NCBI RefSeq assembly: GCF_023100945.1 | Contig: NZ_CP064689.1 | Location: forward strand, 3,268,001 to 3,332,000 | Length of the DNA stretch: 64,000 bases | DNA from: Bradyrhizobium sp. 200 | GTDB lineage: Bacteria > Pseudomonadota > Alphaproteobacteria > Rhizobiales > Xanthobacteraceae | Direction: 5' to 3' | Shown here: positions 47,213 through 56,040 of the stretch, piece after piece | How the letters are laid out: the number at the start of each line of letters is the position of its first letter | Position numbering within the stretch: position 1 is the stretch's first letter | Notes under the pieces: generated by a model | What the model was told of the DNA's origin: nothing | Databases searched by the model: none | The model's input: the letters and a program-made list of their open reading frames with translations, nothing else | Translations under genes and position numbers: made by a program

Positions 47213-47243
47213 CCTGGAGCGCGGTTCGTCTGCGCTCCAGGCC
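47213..47243 (+). other. Perfect intercistronic hairpin after the binding-protein gene
   Basis: An 11-bp stem (GCCTGGAGCGC with GCGCTCCAGGC) with a nine-base loop starts eight bases after the stop. No T-run follows. Such structures commonly protect the upstream mRNA and give higher levels of binding protein than of permease. Confidence 0.6.
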
Positions 47244-47311
47244 ATTCTCTCCGACAATACCGATAGTTTTTCGAAGCCGGCAATTGCAGGGCATCAGGAC
47301 CAGCCGACGCC

Positions 47312-48271
47312 ATGAATGATTTGAGCGCCCCATCCCGTATCACCTACGGTGCTGTGCCCGTACAGCCCGCCGCAGTGCGCCGTATCCGGGGCTTGTCCGA
47401 CAAGGCCCTCGCATGGCTCTTCATCACCCCGACGATGGTTCTGCTGATGGCGATCAACATCTTCCCATTGATCTGGACCATCTATCTGTCGTTCACCAAT
47501 TATCGAGCCAACCGGTCCAATGCCCCGGTTAGGTGGCTAGGGATCGACTGGTACCAGACGATCCTGACCGATCCGGACATCTGGGCGGCGATGCAGGTGA
47601 CGGCGCATTTCGTGTTCTGGACCGTCGTCATCGAGACTGTGCTTGGATTCGGTCTTGCCTTTCTGATCGACAAGAAATTCCGCGGCCACGGCATGTGGAC
47701 CACGATCATCCTGCTACCGATGATGTTGTCACCAGCCGTGGTCGGCAATTTCTGGACGTTTCTCTACCAGCCGCAGATCGGGCTGTTCAACTATGTGGTC
47801 GCCTTCCTCACCGGCCGCTCCGCATCGTCGTTCCAGATGCTGGGCGACGTGACGCTCAGTCCCTGGGCAATCGTCATCGTCGATGCCTGGATGTGGACTC
47901 CTTACGTGATGCTGATTTGCCTTGCCGGCCTGCGATCGATTCCGGACTACATCTATGAGGCGGCTGAGGTCGACCGCGCGTCGAAATGGCGGCAGTTCTG
48001 GTCGATCACGCTGCCGATGGCGTTGCCGTTCATCATGCTCGCCGTGCTGTTCCGCGGCATCGAGAACTTCAAGATGTTCGACATGGTCAACCTGCTCACC
48101 GGGGGCGGGCCGGGATCGACCACCGAAGTCGCCTCGATCACGCTCAAGCGCGCGGCCTTCGAGAGCTGGAGGACGGGCTATTCCTCGGCCTTCGCGATCA
48201 TTTTGTTTGTGACGGTGTTTGGACTCGCCAACATCTACGTCAAGGCGCTTCACCGGGTGAAGAGCCGATGA
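47312..48271 (+). CDS. ABC transporter permease (MalF/UgpA type)
   Basis: 319 residues, six membrane helices. The coupling EAA loop YEAAEVDRASKWRQFWSITLP lies near residue 215. It belongs to the carbohydrate-importer permease class and pairs with the MalG-type permease encoded next. The stop overlaps the next start (ATGA). The 107-base gap from the binding-protein gene contains the hairpin above. Confidence 0.92.
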   Translation: MNDLSAPSRITYGAVPVQPAAVRRIRGLSDKALAWLFITPTMVLLMAINIFPLIWTIYLSFTNYRANRSNAPVRWLGIDWYQTILTDPDIWAAMQVTAHFVFWTVVIETVLGFGLAFLIDKKFRGHGMWTTIILLPMMLSPAVVGNFWTFLYQPQIGLFNYVVAFLTGRSASSFQMLGDVTLSPWAIVIVDAWMWTPYVMLICLAGLRSIPDYIYEAAEVDRASKWRQFWSITLPMALPFIMLAVLFRGIENFKMFDMVNLLTGGGPGSTTEVASITLKRAAFESWRTGYSSAFAIILFVTVFGLANIYVKALHRVKSR

Positions 48272-49221
48272 GCATCGCCAACACAGCCCATTCCGTCGTC
48301 GAACCATCGCCCAATACCAGGCGATTGGCGGGTTCACTCGTGGTTCTCTACGCCGTGATCACGATGATCCCCCTGGTCTGGATCGTTCTCACCTCGTTCA
48401 AGTCGCCGGACGATGCGATCTCCTATCCGCCCAAGGTCTTCTTCACGCCATCGCTCGAAGGTTTCTGCAATCTCTTCACCACGCGCTCGCGCCAGACGCC
48501 GGAATTCATCCGCACGCTTGGACCGCCGCAGGGGCTTTGCGACGACATTGCGCGCAGTCGCAATATGGTCGTCGCCGGACCGTCGAACTACGTACCGCGT
48601 TTCGTCAATTCGCTGATCATCGCCTTTGGCTCGACCGTGCTCGCGGTCGCGCTCGGGACGTTGTCGGCCTACGGTTTCTCGCGGTTCCGCGTGCCCCTGA
48701 AGGACGATCTGTTGTTCTTCATCCTGTCGACGCGAATGATGCCACCCATCGCGGTCGCGATCCCGATCTATCTGATGTACCGCACCATCGGGCTGTCGGA
48801 CACGCGGCTCGGCATGATCCTGCTCTACACTTCGGTGAACGTTTCGCTCGCCGTTTGGCTGCTGAAAGGTTTCATCGATGAGATCCCGCGCGAGTACGAG
48901 GAAGCGGCCATGATCGACGGCTATACCCGCTTTCAGGCCTTCGTTAAGGTGGTGCTGCCGCAGGCAACGACGGGAATAGCGGCAACCGCGATCTTCTGCC
49001 TGATCTTCGCCTGGAACGAATACGCCTTCGCGGTGCTTTTGACCTCCGGCAACGCGCAGACGGCGCCACCCTTCATTCCGATCATCATCGGGGAAGGCGG
49101 GCAGGACTGGCCCGCGGTCGCCGCCGGCACGACGCTGTTTCTTGTGCCGATCGTCGTTTTCACGGTGCTTTTGCGCAAGCATCTGCTGCGCGGCATCACC
49201 TTTGGAGCGGTGCGCAAATGA
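48268..49221 (+). CDS. ABC transporter permease (MalG/UgpE type)
   Basis: 317 residues. There are six membrane helices with a longer loop of about 60 residues after the first (LTSFKSPDDAISYPPKVFFT...), typical of MalG-like subunits. The coupling motif YEEAAMIDGYTRFQAFVKVVLP is near residue 210. The ATG overlaps the MalF-type stop, and its own stop overlaps the next small gene by ATGA. Confidence 0.92.
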   Translation: MSIANTAHSVVEPSPNTRRLAGSLVVLYAVITMIPLVWIVLTSFKSPDDAISYPPKVFFTPSLEGFCNLFTTRSRQTPEFIRTLGPPQGLCDDIARSRNMVVAGPSNYVPRFVNSLIIAFGSTVLAVALGTLSAYGFSRFRVPLKDDLLFFILSTRMMPPIAVAIPIYLMYRTIGLSDTRLGMILLYTSVNVSLAVWLLKGFIDEIPREYEEAAMIDGYTRFQAFVKVVLPQATTGIAATAIFCLIFAWNEYAFAVLLTSGNAQTAPPFIPIIIGEGGQDWPAVAAGTTLFLVPIVVFTVLLRKHLLRGITFGAVRK

Positions 49222-49430
49222 GCCTCGATGCACATACCCCTATGCCGGGTCGCAGCCTCGCGGACAGATTCCTGCGGCGTGGTCCGCTGGAAGCCATCGC
49301 GACGACGATCATTGCCGCGGGCGTCGTCATGCTGATGCAGCCGTTTTCGCTGACGCTGTATTCCTGGTCGTTCGCGACCACGCTGTTCGGCACGGTGCTG
49401 TTCACCATCGTCTCCAAGGTCAGGGAGTAG
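49218..49430 (+). CDS. Small membrane protein of the ABC operon
   Basis: 70 residues. Two hydrophobic helices (ATTIIAAGVVMLMQPFSLTL and SFATTLFGTVLFTIV) follow a 25-residue charged N-terminus. No family could be named. The position between permeases and ATPases, and the ATGA overlap, show that it is a real gene of the transporter. In rhizobial glycerol importers an extra small membrane protein (GlpU) occupies a similar position, but this one is shorter and the match is only by context. Confidence 0.75.
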   Translation: MSLDAHTPMPGRSLADRFLRRGPLEAIATTIIAAGVVMLMQPFSLTLYSWSFATTLFGTVLFTIVSKVRE

Positions 49431-49435
49431 GGCGG

Positions 49436-50533
49436 ATGGCGCAAATAAGGGTCGAAGCGCTCGACAAGTCGTTCGCAGATTTCCATGCCGTCAAGGCGGC
49501 CAGCTTCACCGTGGAAGACGGCCAGTTCCTTTGCCTGTTGGGACCCTCCGGCTGCGGCAAGACGACGACCCTGCGCATGATTGCGGGACTGGAATTGCCG
49601 ACGGCCGGCACGATCCGGCTCGATGGCGAGGATGTCACGATGAACCGCGCATCGGCCCGCGACATCGCTTTCGTGTTCCAGCTCTTCGCCCTCTATCCGC
49701 ACATGAATGTGCGGCGAAACATCGGCTTTCCCCTGAAATGCGAGGGCATCGGCGCAGCGGAGGCGGACCGGCGGGTGGTGGAGGTGGCGCGCATCCTGCG
49801 CATTTCGCATCTTCTCGACCGTCCCGTGTCGGGTCTAGCCGGCGGCGACCGGCAGCGTGTCGCGCTCGGGCGGGCGATCGTGCGCAAGCCGAAATGTTTC
49901 CTGATGGACGAGCCGCTCGGCGCACTCGATACCGAAATGCGCGAGGCGATGATCCATGAATTGCGCGCGCTGCATGACCGGCTCGGAGCAACCACGGTCT
50001 ATGTCACGCATGACCAGCTCGAGGCGATGGCGATGGCCGATATGATCGCCGTGATGAACAACGGCGTCGTCGAACAGGTCGCGAGCCCACGTGACATCTA
50101 TGACCGGCCTGCGTCGCTGTTCGTTGCCGACTTCATTGGCTCGCCGCCGATGAACTTCCTGCCGTTCCGCGGCAGCCTGCAAGCCGGCGCGCAGGCGATC
50201 CGGCTCGGCGATCGCGACGTCACCGTTCCCGCGGCGCGTGAGGCTATGCCGGAAAGCGATCTCGTCCTCGGGGTCAGGCCCGAGCATGTGCGTTTTTCCG
50301 ATCGCGGCGTTGTGCGGGGCGAGGTCTATGGGTCGGAGTATCTAGGCACCACGCAGATCGTGACCGTGACGACGCGCTATGGCGCGCTGAAGGCCCGGTC
50401 GCCTGCCAGCGTGTCTTTCCGGACGGGAGAGAATGTCGGACTCGACTTCCGGCCCGACACGCTGTCGATCTTCGACAAGATTTCGGGCAGGGCTGTCCGC
50501 ACCGTGTTGCATGAGGGAGGCGCGCATGGCTGA
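49436..50533 (+). CDS. ABC transporter ATP-binding protein with altered signature motif
   Basis: 365 residues. Walker A GPSGCGKTTT is near residue 36, Walker B CFLMDEP near 156 and the His switch YVTHDQ near 190. The signature reads LAGGDRQR instead of LSGGQ, so the Ser and Gln that contact ATP in the other monomer are replaced. The C-terminal half carries a TOBE-like domain. In a heterodimer with the ATPase encoded next, one composite site could be inactive or weaker. The start at 49436 was chosen from the family N-terminus MAQIRVEAL. It overlaps the next gene by eight bases. Confidence 0.88.
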   Translation: MAQIRVEALDKSFADFHAVKAASFTVEDGQFLCLLGPSGCGKTTTLRMIAGLELPTAGTIRLDGEDVTMNRASARDIAFVFQLFALYPHMNVRRNIGFPLKCEGIGAAEADRRVVEVARILRISHLLDRPVSGLAGGDRQRVALGRAIVRKPKCFLMDEPLGALDTEMREAMIHELRALHDRLGATTVYVTHDQLEAMAMADMIAVMNNGVVEQVASPRDIYDRPASLFVADFIGSPPMNFLPFRGSLQAGAQAIRLGDRDVTVPAAREAMPESDLVLGVRPEHVRFSDRGVVRGEVYGSEYLGTTQIVTVTTRYGALKARSPASVSFRTGENVGLDFRPDTLSIFDKISGRAVRTVLHEGGAHG

Positions 50534-51533
50534 GGTCGAGATCAGAACGGTTTCCAAGGCGTTCAAAAAGACGCAGGCCGTCAGCGACCTGTCGTTGACC
50601 GTCGGCGACGGTGAATTCGTTGCCTTGCTCGGGCCGACGGGTGCCGGCAAGACGACGACATTACGCCTCATCGCCGGACTGGAAATGCCGGACCGTGGTT
50701 CGATCCGGATCGGCGGCCGCGACGTGACCGGCGATGCGCCGGCCGATCGCGACATCGCTTTCGTGTTTCAGCAATATTCGCTGTATCCGCATCTGAGCGT
50801 ATTCGAGAACATGGCTTTTGCATTACGCGCGCCGATCCGCCGCGTCCCGGAAGCCGAGATCCGCGCAAAAGTGCGCGAGGTTGCCCGTCTTCTCCACATC
50901 GAAACCAAGTTGGAGAACAAGGCAACGCAGTTGTCGGGTGGACAGATGCAGCGCGTTGCGATCGGCCGGGCCCTGGTGCGCTCGCCCGCGATCTATCTGA
51001 TGGACGAACCGCTCTCCTCGCTGGATGCCAAGCTGCGCGGCGAAATGCGGCTTGAGCTCAAGCGCATCCAGACCGATCTCGGCGCGACCATCCTCTATGT
51101 AACCCATGATCAGACCGAAGCGATGACCATGGCGTCGCGCATCGGTGTTATCGAGGGCGGGCGGCTGCTGCAGATAGGAACACCACGCGAGATCTACGAG
51201 AACCCGATCAACGCCCATGTCGCCGCGCGGCTTGGCCAGCCGGCGATCAACCTGCTGCCGGCGGCTCTCTTTGCCGGTGCGCCGGCCGGGGCCAGGACCA
51301 TTGGCGCGCGTACCGAGCATCTTACGATCGCGCGCGGCGGCGGCGATGTTCAGGCGACCGTCAAGCGGATCGAGCATCTCGGCGACCAGAGCCACCTCCA
51401 TCTCGACCTTGGCGGCCAATCGGTCGTGACGTTGTCCGACCCCGAAGCGAGGCTCGGCGCCGGGGATATCGTCTCGCTTCGCCTCAACAAGCCTCTGTTC
51501 TTCGATGCGGATGGCGGGAGGGTCGCGGCATGA
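50526..51533 (+). CDS. ABC transporter ATP-binding protein (canonical)
   Basis: 335 residues. Walker A GPTGAGKTTT is near residue 36, the LSGGQMQR signature near 135, Walker B IYLMDEP near 155 and YVTHDQTEA. A TOBE domain closes the protein. It pairs with the altered ATPase encoded upstream; two ATPase genes in one importer operon are typical of rhizobial polyol systems such as the glycerol importer GlpST. Its stop overlaps the DhaL start in ATGA, so transporter and kinase genes form one transcription unit. Confidence 0.9.
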   Translation: MAEVEIRTVSKAFKKTQAVSDLSLTVGDGEFVALLGPTGAGKTTTLRLIAGLEMPDRGSIRIGGRDVTGDAPADRDIAFVFQQYSLYPHLSVFENMAFALRAPIRRVPEAEIRAKVREVARLLHIETKLENKATQLSGGQMQRVAIGRALVRSPAIYLMDEPLSSLDAKLRGEMRLELKRIQTDLGATILYVTHDQTEAMTMASRIGVIEGGRLLQIGTPREIYENPINAHVAARLGQPAINLLPAALFAGAPAGARTIGARTEHLTIARGGGDVQATVKRIEHLGDQSHLHLDLGGQSVVTLSDPEARLGAGDIVSLRLNKPLFFDADGGRVAA

Positions 51534-52144
51534 GTCTCGATCGGGCAGCGAGGGAAAAACTGGTGCGGGCGCTCGCAGCGTCGATGATCGAACACGCTGA
51601 GGAACTGACCAGCCTCGACCAGGCGATCGGCGACGGCGATCACGGATTGAACATGAAGCGCGGTTTCGAGGCCGTGCTTGCGACACTACCCGGCCTCGCG
51701 AACAAATCTTTGCCGGAGATGCTGAAGTCGATTGGAATGACGCTGGTCATGAAGGTGGGCGGCGCTTCCGGGCCCTTGGTCGGCACTTTCTTCATGGAGC
51801 TTGGCAAGGCGCTTCCGGAAGATCCGGCACGCGCCGATCTGGTCGCGGCCACCGACCAGGCGATCAACGCTGTCAAGACGCGCGGGCGTTCGGAAGCCGG
51901 GCAGAAAACCCTGCTCGATGTCCTGGTGCCGGTGCAAGGCGTACTGGCTGGGGGCGGCGACGCCCGGGCGATTGCTGCCGAGGCGGCACAGGCTGCCGAT
52001 CGCACGACGCCGATGCTTGCGACCCGCGGCCGGGCGTCCTTCCTCGGCGAAAGATCCATCGGTCATATGGACCCGGGCTCCCGTTCGGCGTCCCTCCTGA
52101 TCAGCGCAGCAGTTGCTGCGCTGGAATTCGAGGCAATTTCATGA
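51530..52144 (+). CDS. dhaL: Dihydroxyacetone kinase ADP-binding subunit DhaL
   Basis: 204 residues, the usual DhaL length. Metal-binding aspartates D30, D35 and D37 are in LDQAIGDGDHG, and the nucleotide site GRASFLGERSIGHMDPGS lies near residue 165-182. DhaL holds an ADP that is re-phosphorylated by DhaM and gives its phosphate to dihydroxyacetone bound on DhaK. Both ends overlap neighbours by ATGA. All parts of the PTS-type kinase are present in this operon. Confidence 0.95.
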   Translation: MSLDRAAREKLVRALAASMIEHAEELTSLDQAIGDGDHGLNMKRGFEAVLATLPGLANKSLPEMLKSIGMTLVMKVGGASGPLVGTFFMELGKALPEDPARADLVAATDQAINAVKTRGRSEAGQKTLLDVLVPVQGVLAGGGDARAIAAEAAQAADRTTPMLATRGRASFLGERSIGHMDPGSRSASLLISAAVAALEFEAIS

Positions 52145-52542
52145 GCAATTCAAGTTCCGGCAATGTCGGCATCGTCATCGTTTCGCATTCCTCCAAAATC
52201 GCGGAAGGCGCAGCCGATATGGTGCGCCAGATGGTAGGCAACGCTGTGCCGCTAGCCTGGTCCGGCGGCGATACCGATGGCGGGCTCGGCACGAATGTCG
52301 CCGGTATTCTCGAGGCAATCGAGGCAGCCTGGTCGCCGGCGGGTGTGGCGATCCTGGTCGATCTTGGCGGGGCGGAAACCAATTCGGAGATGGCGGTAGA
52401 GATGCTGGCTGAAGATCGGCGTGCGCGCGTTGTTGTCTGCAATGCGCCGGTAGTGGAGGGCGCCGTGATCGCAGCGACCGAGTCCTCGGGCGGTTCGTCA
52501 CTTGCTGCTGTCAAACGTAGCGCGGAGGAATTCTATGCATGA
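52141..52542 (+). CDS. dhaM: PTS-dependent dihydroxyacetone kinase phosphotransferase subunit DhaM (EIIA-Man domain)
   Basis: 133 residues with only the EIIA-mannose-like domain. The phospho-His is H16 in VIVSHSSKIAEG, and the LVDLGGAETNSEMA motif follows near residue 80. E. coli DhaM has this domain fused to HPr-like and EI-like domains; here these are separate genes downstream. It transfers phosphate from HPr to ADP on DhaL. Confidence 0.93.
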   Translation: MSNSSSGNVGIVIVSHSSKIAEGAADMVRQMVGNAVPLAWSGGDTDGGLGTNVAGILEAIEAAWSPAGVAILVDLGGAETNSEMAVEMLAEDRRARVVVCNAPVVEGAVIAATESSGGSSLAAVKRSAEEFYA

Positions 52543-52849
52543 TGTCAACGCCAGCCGGGCGGCCAACGCCTTCGCGCCGCTGACGGCCTCGGCGGTTCTC
52601 GTCAACGCCGTCGGTCTTCATGCGCGGCCGTCGGTCAAGCTCACGCAGTGCGCGAAAGGCTTCGCAGCGAAGATCGAATTTGCGCTTGCGCCGGACGGGC
52701 CCTGGACCGATGCGAAGAGTCCGGTGAAGGTGATGCGCGTAAAGGCACCGCAGGGAGCGACGCTGCATTTCCGCGTCGCCGGCCCCGATGGCAAGGCAGC
52801 GCTTGCTGCCGTGCTTGCGCTGGTGCATGACGGTTTCGGCGAGGTCTGA
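52535..52849 (+). CDS. HPr family phosphocarrier protein
   Basis: 104 residues, HPr fold. The phospho-His is H29 in NAVGLHARPSVKL. It lacks the conserved regulatory Ser-46 context of Gram-positive HPr, and has a longer middle loop (ALAPDGPWTDAKSPVKVMRV). It overlaps the DhaM stop and follows GCGGAGGAA. It relays phosphate from the EI-like protein to DhaM, so it is a dedicated carrier of the kinase system. Confidence 0.92.
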   Translation: MHDVNASRAANAFAPLTASAVLVNAVGLHARPSVKLTQCAKGFAAKIEFALAPDGPWTDAKSPVKVMRVKAPQGATLHFRVAGPDGKAALAAVLALVHDGFGEV

Positions 52850-52854
52850 TCGCG

Positions 52855-54453
52855 GTGGCAGAGATTCATCTCATCGGCCGTGCTGCCTCGCCGGGTCTCG
52901 CGATCGGACCGGTCACCATGCTGACTGCGGCTGTGGCCAGGCGAACGGCGAGCGACGATCCCGCGCAGGAGGCGGCGGCACTGCGGGCGGCGATTGAAGG
53001 CGCGAGGGCGGAGATCGCCGAGCAGATCAAGACGATTCAGGGCGATGTGGCCGACATTCTGGAATTCCAGGTCGCGATGCTTGAAGATGATGCGCTGGCG
53101 GTGGAGGCATATGAGGTCATCTCGGTGGGGATCACTGCCGACCATGCCTGGCGCTTGGCACTCGACGTGGAGATAGAAGGCTATCGCGCTGCCGAAGATG
53201 AATATTTCCGTGCCCGTGCCGCGGATATCGTCGACATCCGCGACCGCGTGCTCGCGCATCTGAGCGGCGTGGACACGGTCGCCAGGATCAGCGGTGGCTC
53301 GGTCGTTGCGGCCGACGACATCACGCCTTCCGCTTTTCTCGCCGCCGACTGGACGCGCGGCGGCGCCATCGCGCTGGCCGGAGGCTCGCCTGCTTCGCAT
53401 GTCGCGATGCTGGCGCGGGCCCGCGGGGCGCCCATGGTGGTTGGGCTCGGTCCGTTGTCGTGGAACGGGCAGCCACCGGCGCTGGCCCTGGTCGACGGCG
53501 ACGCCGGCACCGTGATCTTCGATCCCGAGCCGGAGACGCGTCGCCAGTTCGAGCAGCGCATGGCGGCTGCGAACGCCGCGCAGGCTGCCGTCGAGGCTGG
53601 CCGTGTTGCGCCTGCCCATACCGCCGACGGGCGGCGAATCGCGGTTCTGCTCAACGTCACGGCTCCCGAAGACCTCGCAGGTCTCGATCCCGCGATCTGC
53701 GACGGTATCGGTCTCGTACGCACGGAATTTCTGTTCGAGGTGTCCCACGGCCTGCCGGATGAGGACACGCAATACGAAGTCTATCGGCGCATCCTCGACT
53801 GGGCCGAGGGAAGACCGGTGACGATCCGCACCCTCGATGCGGGCGGCGACAAGCCGATCGCCGGCTTGACGGCTGATGGCGAGAGCAATCCGTTTCTCGG
53901 TCTTCGCGGCATCCGCCTCTCGCTGGCGCGGCCGGAGGTGTTCCGGGTGCAACTGCGGGCGCTGGCGCGTGCGGCTGTGCACGGGGTGCTGAAAGTCATG
54001 CTGCCGATGATCGCCATTCCCTCGGAACTCGATCGTGCCGGTGCCATGCTTGACGAGGAGGTCGCAACCCTCAGAGCGAAAGGGATCGCCTGCGCTCGTC
54101 CGCCACTCGGTATCATGATCGAGGTTCCGGCAGCGGCGCTCTGCGCCGAGGATTTCGGCGCCGCGTTCTATTCGATCGGTTCGAACGACCTGACGCAGTA
54201 CACGATGGCCGCGGCGCGCGATATCGGCGCGGTTGCCGATCTCAACGATGCGGGAAATCCCGCGGTGCTGGCATTGATCGCCCGCACCGTGGAGGCCGCC
54301 CGCAACCGCGATGTCGAGGTCTCGCTATGCGGCGACGCGGCAGCCGACACCCGCCTGACCACGGCGCTGCTTGCGACCGGCTTGAGCGCGCTCTCGGTGA
54401 CGCCGTTGACCGTAGCGCGGCTCAAGGCCGCGATCGCAAAGGTTGGCTCATGA
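52855..54453 (+). CDS. Phosphoenolpyruvate-protein phosphotransferase (EI-type)
   Basis: 532 residues, somewhat shorter than general EI (about 575). The phospho-His is H182 in AGGSPASHVAMLARARG. The PEP-binding block is IGLVRTEFLF near residue 285, and IGSNDLTQYTMA and CGDAAAD (near 503) complete the active site. Start GTG 52855 is five bases after the HPr stop. It makes the phosphate chain start from PEP, so the operon carries its own mini-PTS. The stop overlaps the next gene in ATGA. Confidence 0.92.
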   Translation: MAEIHLIGRAASPGLAIGPVTMLTAAVARRTASDDPAQEAAALRAAIEGARAEIAEQIKTIQGDVADILEFQVAMLEDDALAVEAYEVISVGITADHAWRLALDVEIEGYRAAEDEYFRARAADIVDIRDRVLAHLSGVDTVARISGGSVVAADDITPSAFLAADWTRGGAIALAGGSPASHVAMLARARGAPMVVGLGPLSWNGQPPALALVDGDAGTVIFDPEPETRRQFEQRMAAANAAQAAVEAGRVAPAHTADGRRIAVLLNVTAPEDLAGLDPAICDGIGLVRTEFLFEVSHGLPDEDTQYEVYRRILDWAEGRPVTIRTLDAGGDKPIAGLTADGESNPFLGLRGIRLSLARPEVFRVQLRALARAAVHGVLKVMLPMIAIPSELDRAGAMLDEEVATLRAKGIACARPPLGIMIEVPAAALCAEDFGAAFYSIGSNDLTQYTMAAARDIGAVADLNDAGNPAVLALIARTVEAARNRDVEVSLCGDAAADTRLTTALLATGLSALSVTPLTVARLKAAIAKVGS

Positions 54454-54881
54454 CGGACGAAGCAGACGAAGACACGCGTGCACCGGGCGACAGCAACGTC
54501 GCCGACTACAAGGTCATCCTGCGGCGAGTGCTCGACAACCGGCCGTCGGGGACCAGGCTCAAGCTTGCGGCGGCGCTGGGCAAAAACCGCTCTTTCGTGA
54601 CCCAGATCACCAATCCGGCCTATCTGGTGCCGATCCCGGCAAAGCATGTCGCGATCATCTTCGAAGTCTGCCACCTGTCCGGCGCAGAGCGCACGGCGTT
54701 CCTCGCAGCCTACGGACGCGCGCATCCGGGCCGGCTGCGCGCATCCCATCGCGAGGCGCGCACGCGCACTATCGCAGTGACCGTGCCCGATCTCGGCGAC
54801 GACAAGAAGAACCGCGCGCTCGAACGACTCGTCATCGATATTGCGGCGCAGCTTGCGCGCTACGCCGAGAGCGTCGGCTGA
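54450..54881 (+). CDS. Small helix-turn-helix-like protein of the dha operon
   Basis: 143 residues, coupled to the EI gene by ATGA overlap. Its middle part reads KLAAALGKNRSFVTQITNPAY, then PAKHVAIIFEVCHLSGAERT, like a Cro/XRE-type DNA-binding domain (residues 35-75). The C-terminal half is basic and then helical. No specific family was recognised. A role as operon regulator is likely because it lies between the PTS and DhaK genes, but it has not been tested. Confidence 0.75.
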   Translation: MTDEADEDTRAPGDSNVADYKVILRRVLDNRPSGTRLKLAAALGKNRSFVTQITNPAYLVPIPAKHVAIIFEVCHLSGAERTAFLAAYGRAHPGRLRASHREARTRTIAVTVPDLGDDKKNRALERLVIDIAAQLARYAESVG

Positions 54882-54923
54882 CGGATTGATTCGAACCGCA
54901 ACTGAACCATTGGGAGGGCTTTT

Positions 54924-55913
54924 ATGAAAAAGCTGATCAACGGCGCCGAGACGGTACTCGAGGAAAGTCTCGACGGCTTTGCCGCCGCGCATGCGGACAT
55001 CCTGCTGCTGGGTCCGGAGCGCAAATTCGTGCGCCGCCGCACGTTGAAGCCAGGCAAGGTCGCCCTGATTTCGGGCGGCGGTTCGGGGCATGAACCACTG
55101 CATGCGGGCTTTGTCGGCCACGGCATGCTCGATGCCGCGTGCCCCGGCCAGGTCTTCACCTCGCCAACGCCGGACCAGATGATCGAGGCCGCGGAGGCGG
55201 TCGATACCGGGGCGGGCGTGCTTTTCATCGTCAAGAACTACGAAGGCGATGTGATGAATTTCACCATGGCCGCCGAGATGGCCGGGCGGGAAGTGGCGAG
55301 CGTGGTAACAAACGACGACGTCGCGGTCGAGAAATCGACCTACACGACCGGTCGTCGCGGTGTCGCGGGGACACTGATCGTGGAAAAGTTGGTCGGCGCG
55401 GCGGCTGAGACCGGAATGCCGTTGGCCGCTCTCAAGGCGCTTGGCGATGAAGTCAACCGGCGCACGCGCTCGATGGGTGTGGCGCTGTTGCCGTGCACCG
55501 TGCCGGCGGCGGGACGGCCGAACTTTACGCTGGCCGACGACGAAATGGAAATGGGTGTCGGCATTCATGGCGAGCCTGGTCGGCGTCGCGTAAGCTTGGC
55601 TCCCGCCGATGCGATTGCCGACGAACTCGTTGGTGCGATCCTCAAGGATCTTGCGCCGAAGCCGGGGAGCGAAGTGCTGCTTCTCGTCAACGGGTTCGGC
55701 GCAACCCCGCTGATCGAACTCTATCTGATGGTCAACAGTGCCAAGCGAATCCTGGACGGCGCGGGGCTCAAAGTGACACGTTTCCTGACCGGCCCCTACG
55801 TGACATCGCTCGATATGGCCGGTGTCTCGGTCACGGTATCCGTGCTCGATGACCAAGCGAAGCAATTGTGGGATGCGTCGGTGCATACGGCAGCGCTACG
55901 CTGGGGAGGCTGA
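54924..55913 (+). CDS. dhaK: Dihydroxyacetone kinase substrate-binding subunit DhaK
   Basis: 329 residues. GGGSGHEP is at 51-58 with H56, D109 is in NYEGDVMNF, and the covalent dihydroxyacetone-binding His is H215 in GVGIHGEPG. It holds the substrate through a hemiaminal and passes it to phosphate from DhaL-ATP. The gene ends the operon. An intact DhaK with DhaL, DhaM, HPr and EI means that the whole PEP-driven route to dihydroxyacetone phosphate is encoded here. Confidence 0.95.
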   Translation: MKKLINGAETVLEESLDGFAAAHADILLLGPERKFVRRRTLKPGKVALISGGGSGHEPLHAGFVGHGMLDAACPGQVFTSPTPDQMIEAAEAVDTGAGVLFIVKNYEGDVMNFTMAAEMAGREVASVVTNDDVAVEKSTYTTGRRGVAGTLIVEKLVGAAAETGMPLAALKALGDEVNRRTRSMGVALLPCTVPAAGRPNFTLADDEMEMGVGIHGEPGRRRVSLAPADAIADELVGAILKDLAPKPGSEVLLLVNGFGATPLIELYLMVNSAKRILDGAGLKVTRFLTGPYVTSLDMAGVSVTVSVLDDQAKQLWDASVHTAALRWGG

Positions 55914-56040
55914 TCCGATCTCCCGGCCATTGATTTCAATCATCCTGGCTCATGACCCCGTCGAAGCTTGGACTTGGAGCGCATGCAGCGACCATCCACT
56001 ACGCTTCATAGCTCCTTGAGTTGGTTTTCGGCATTTCCTT

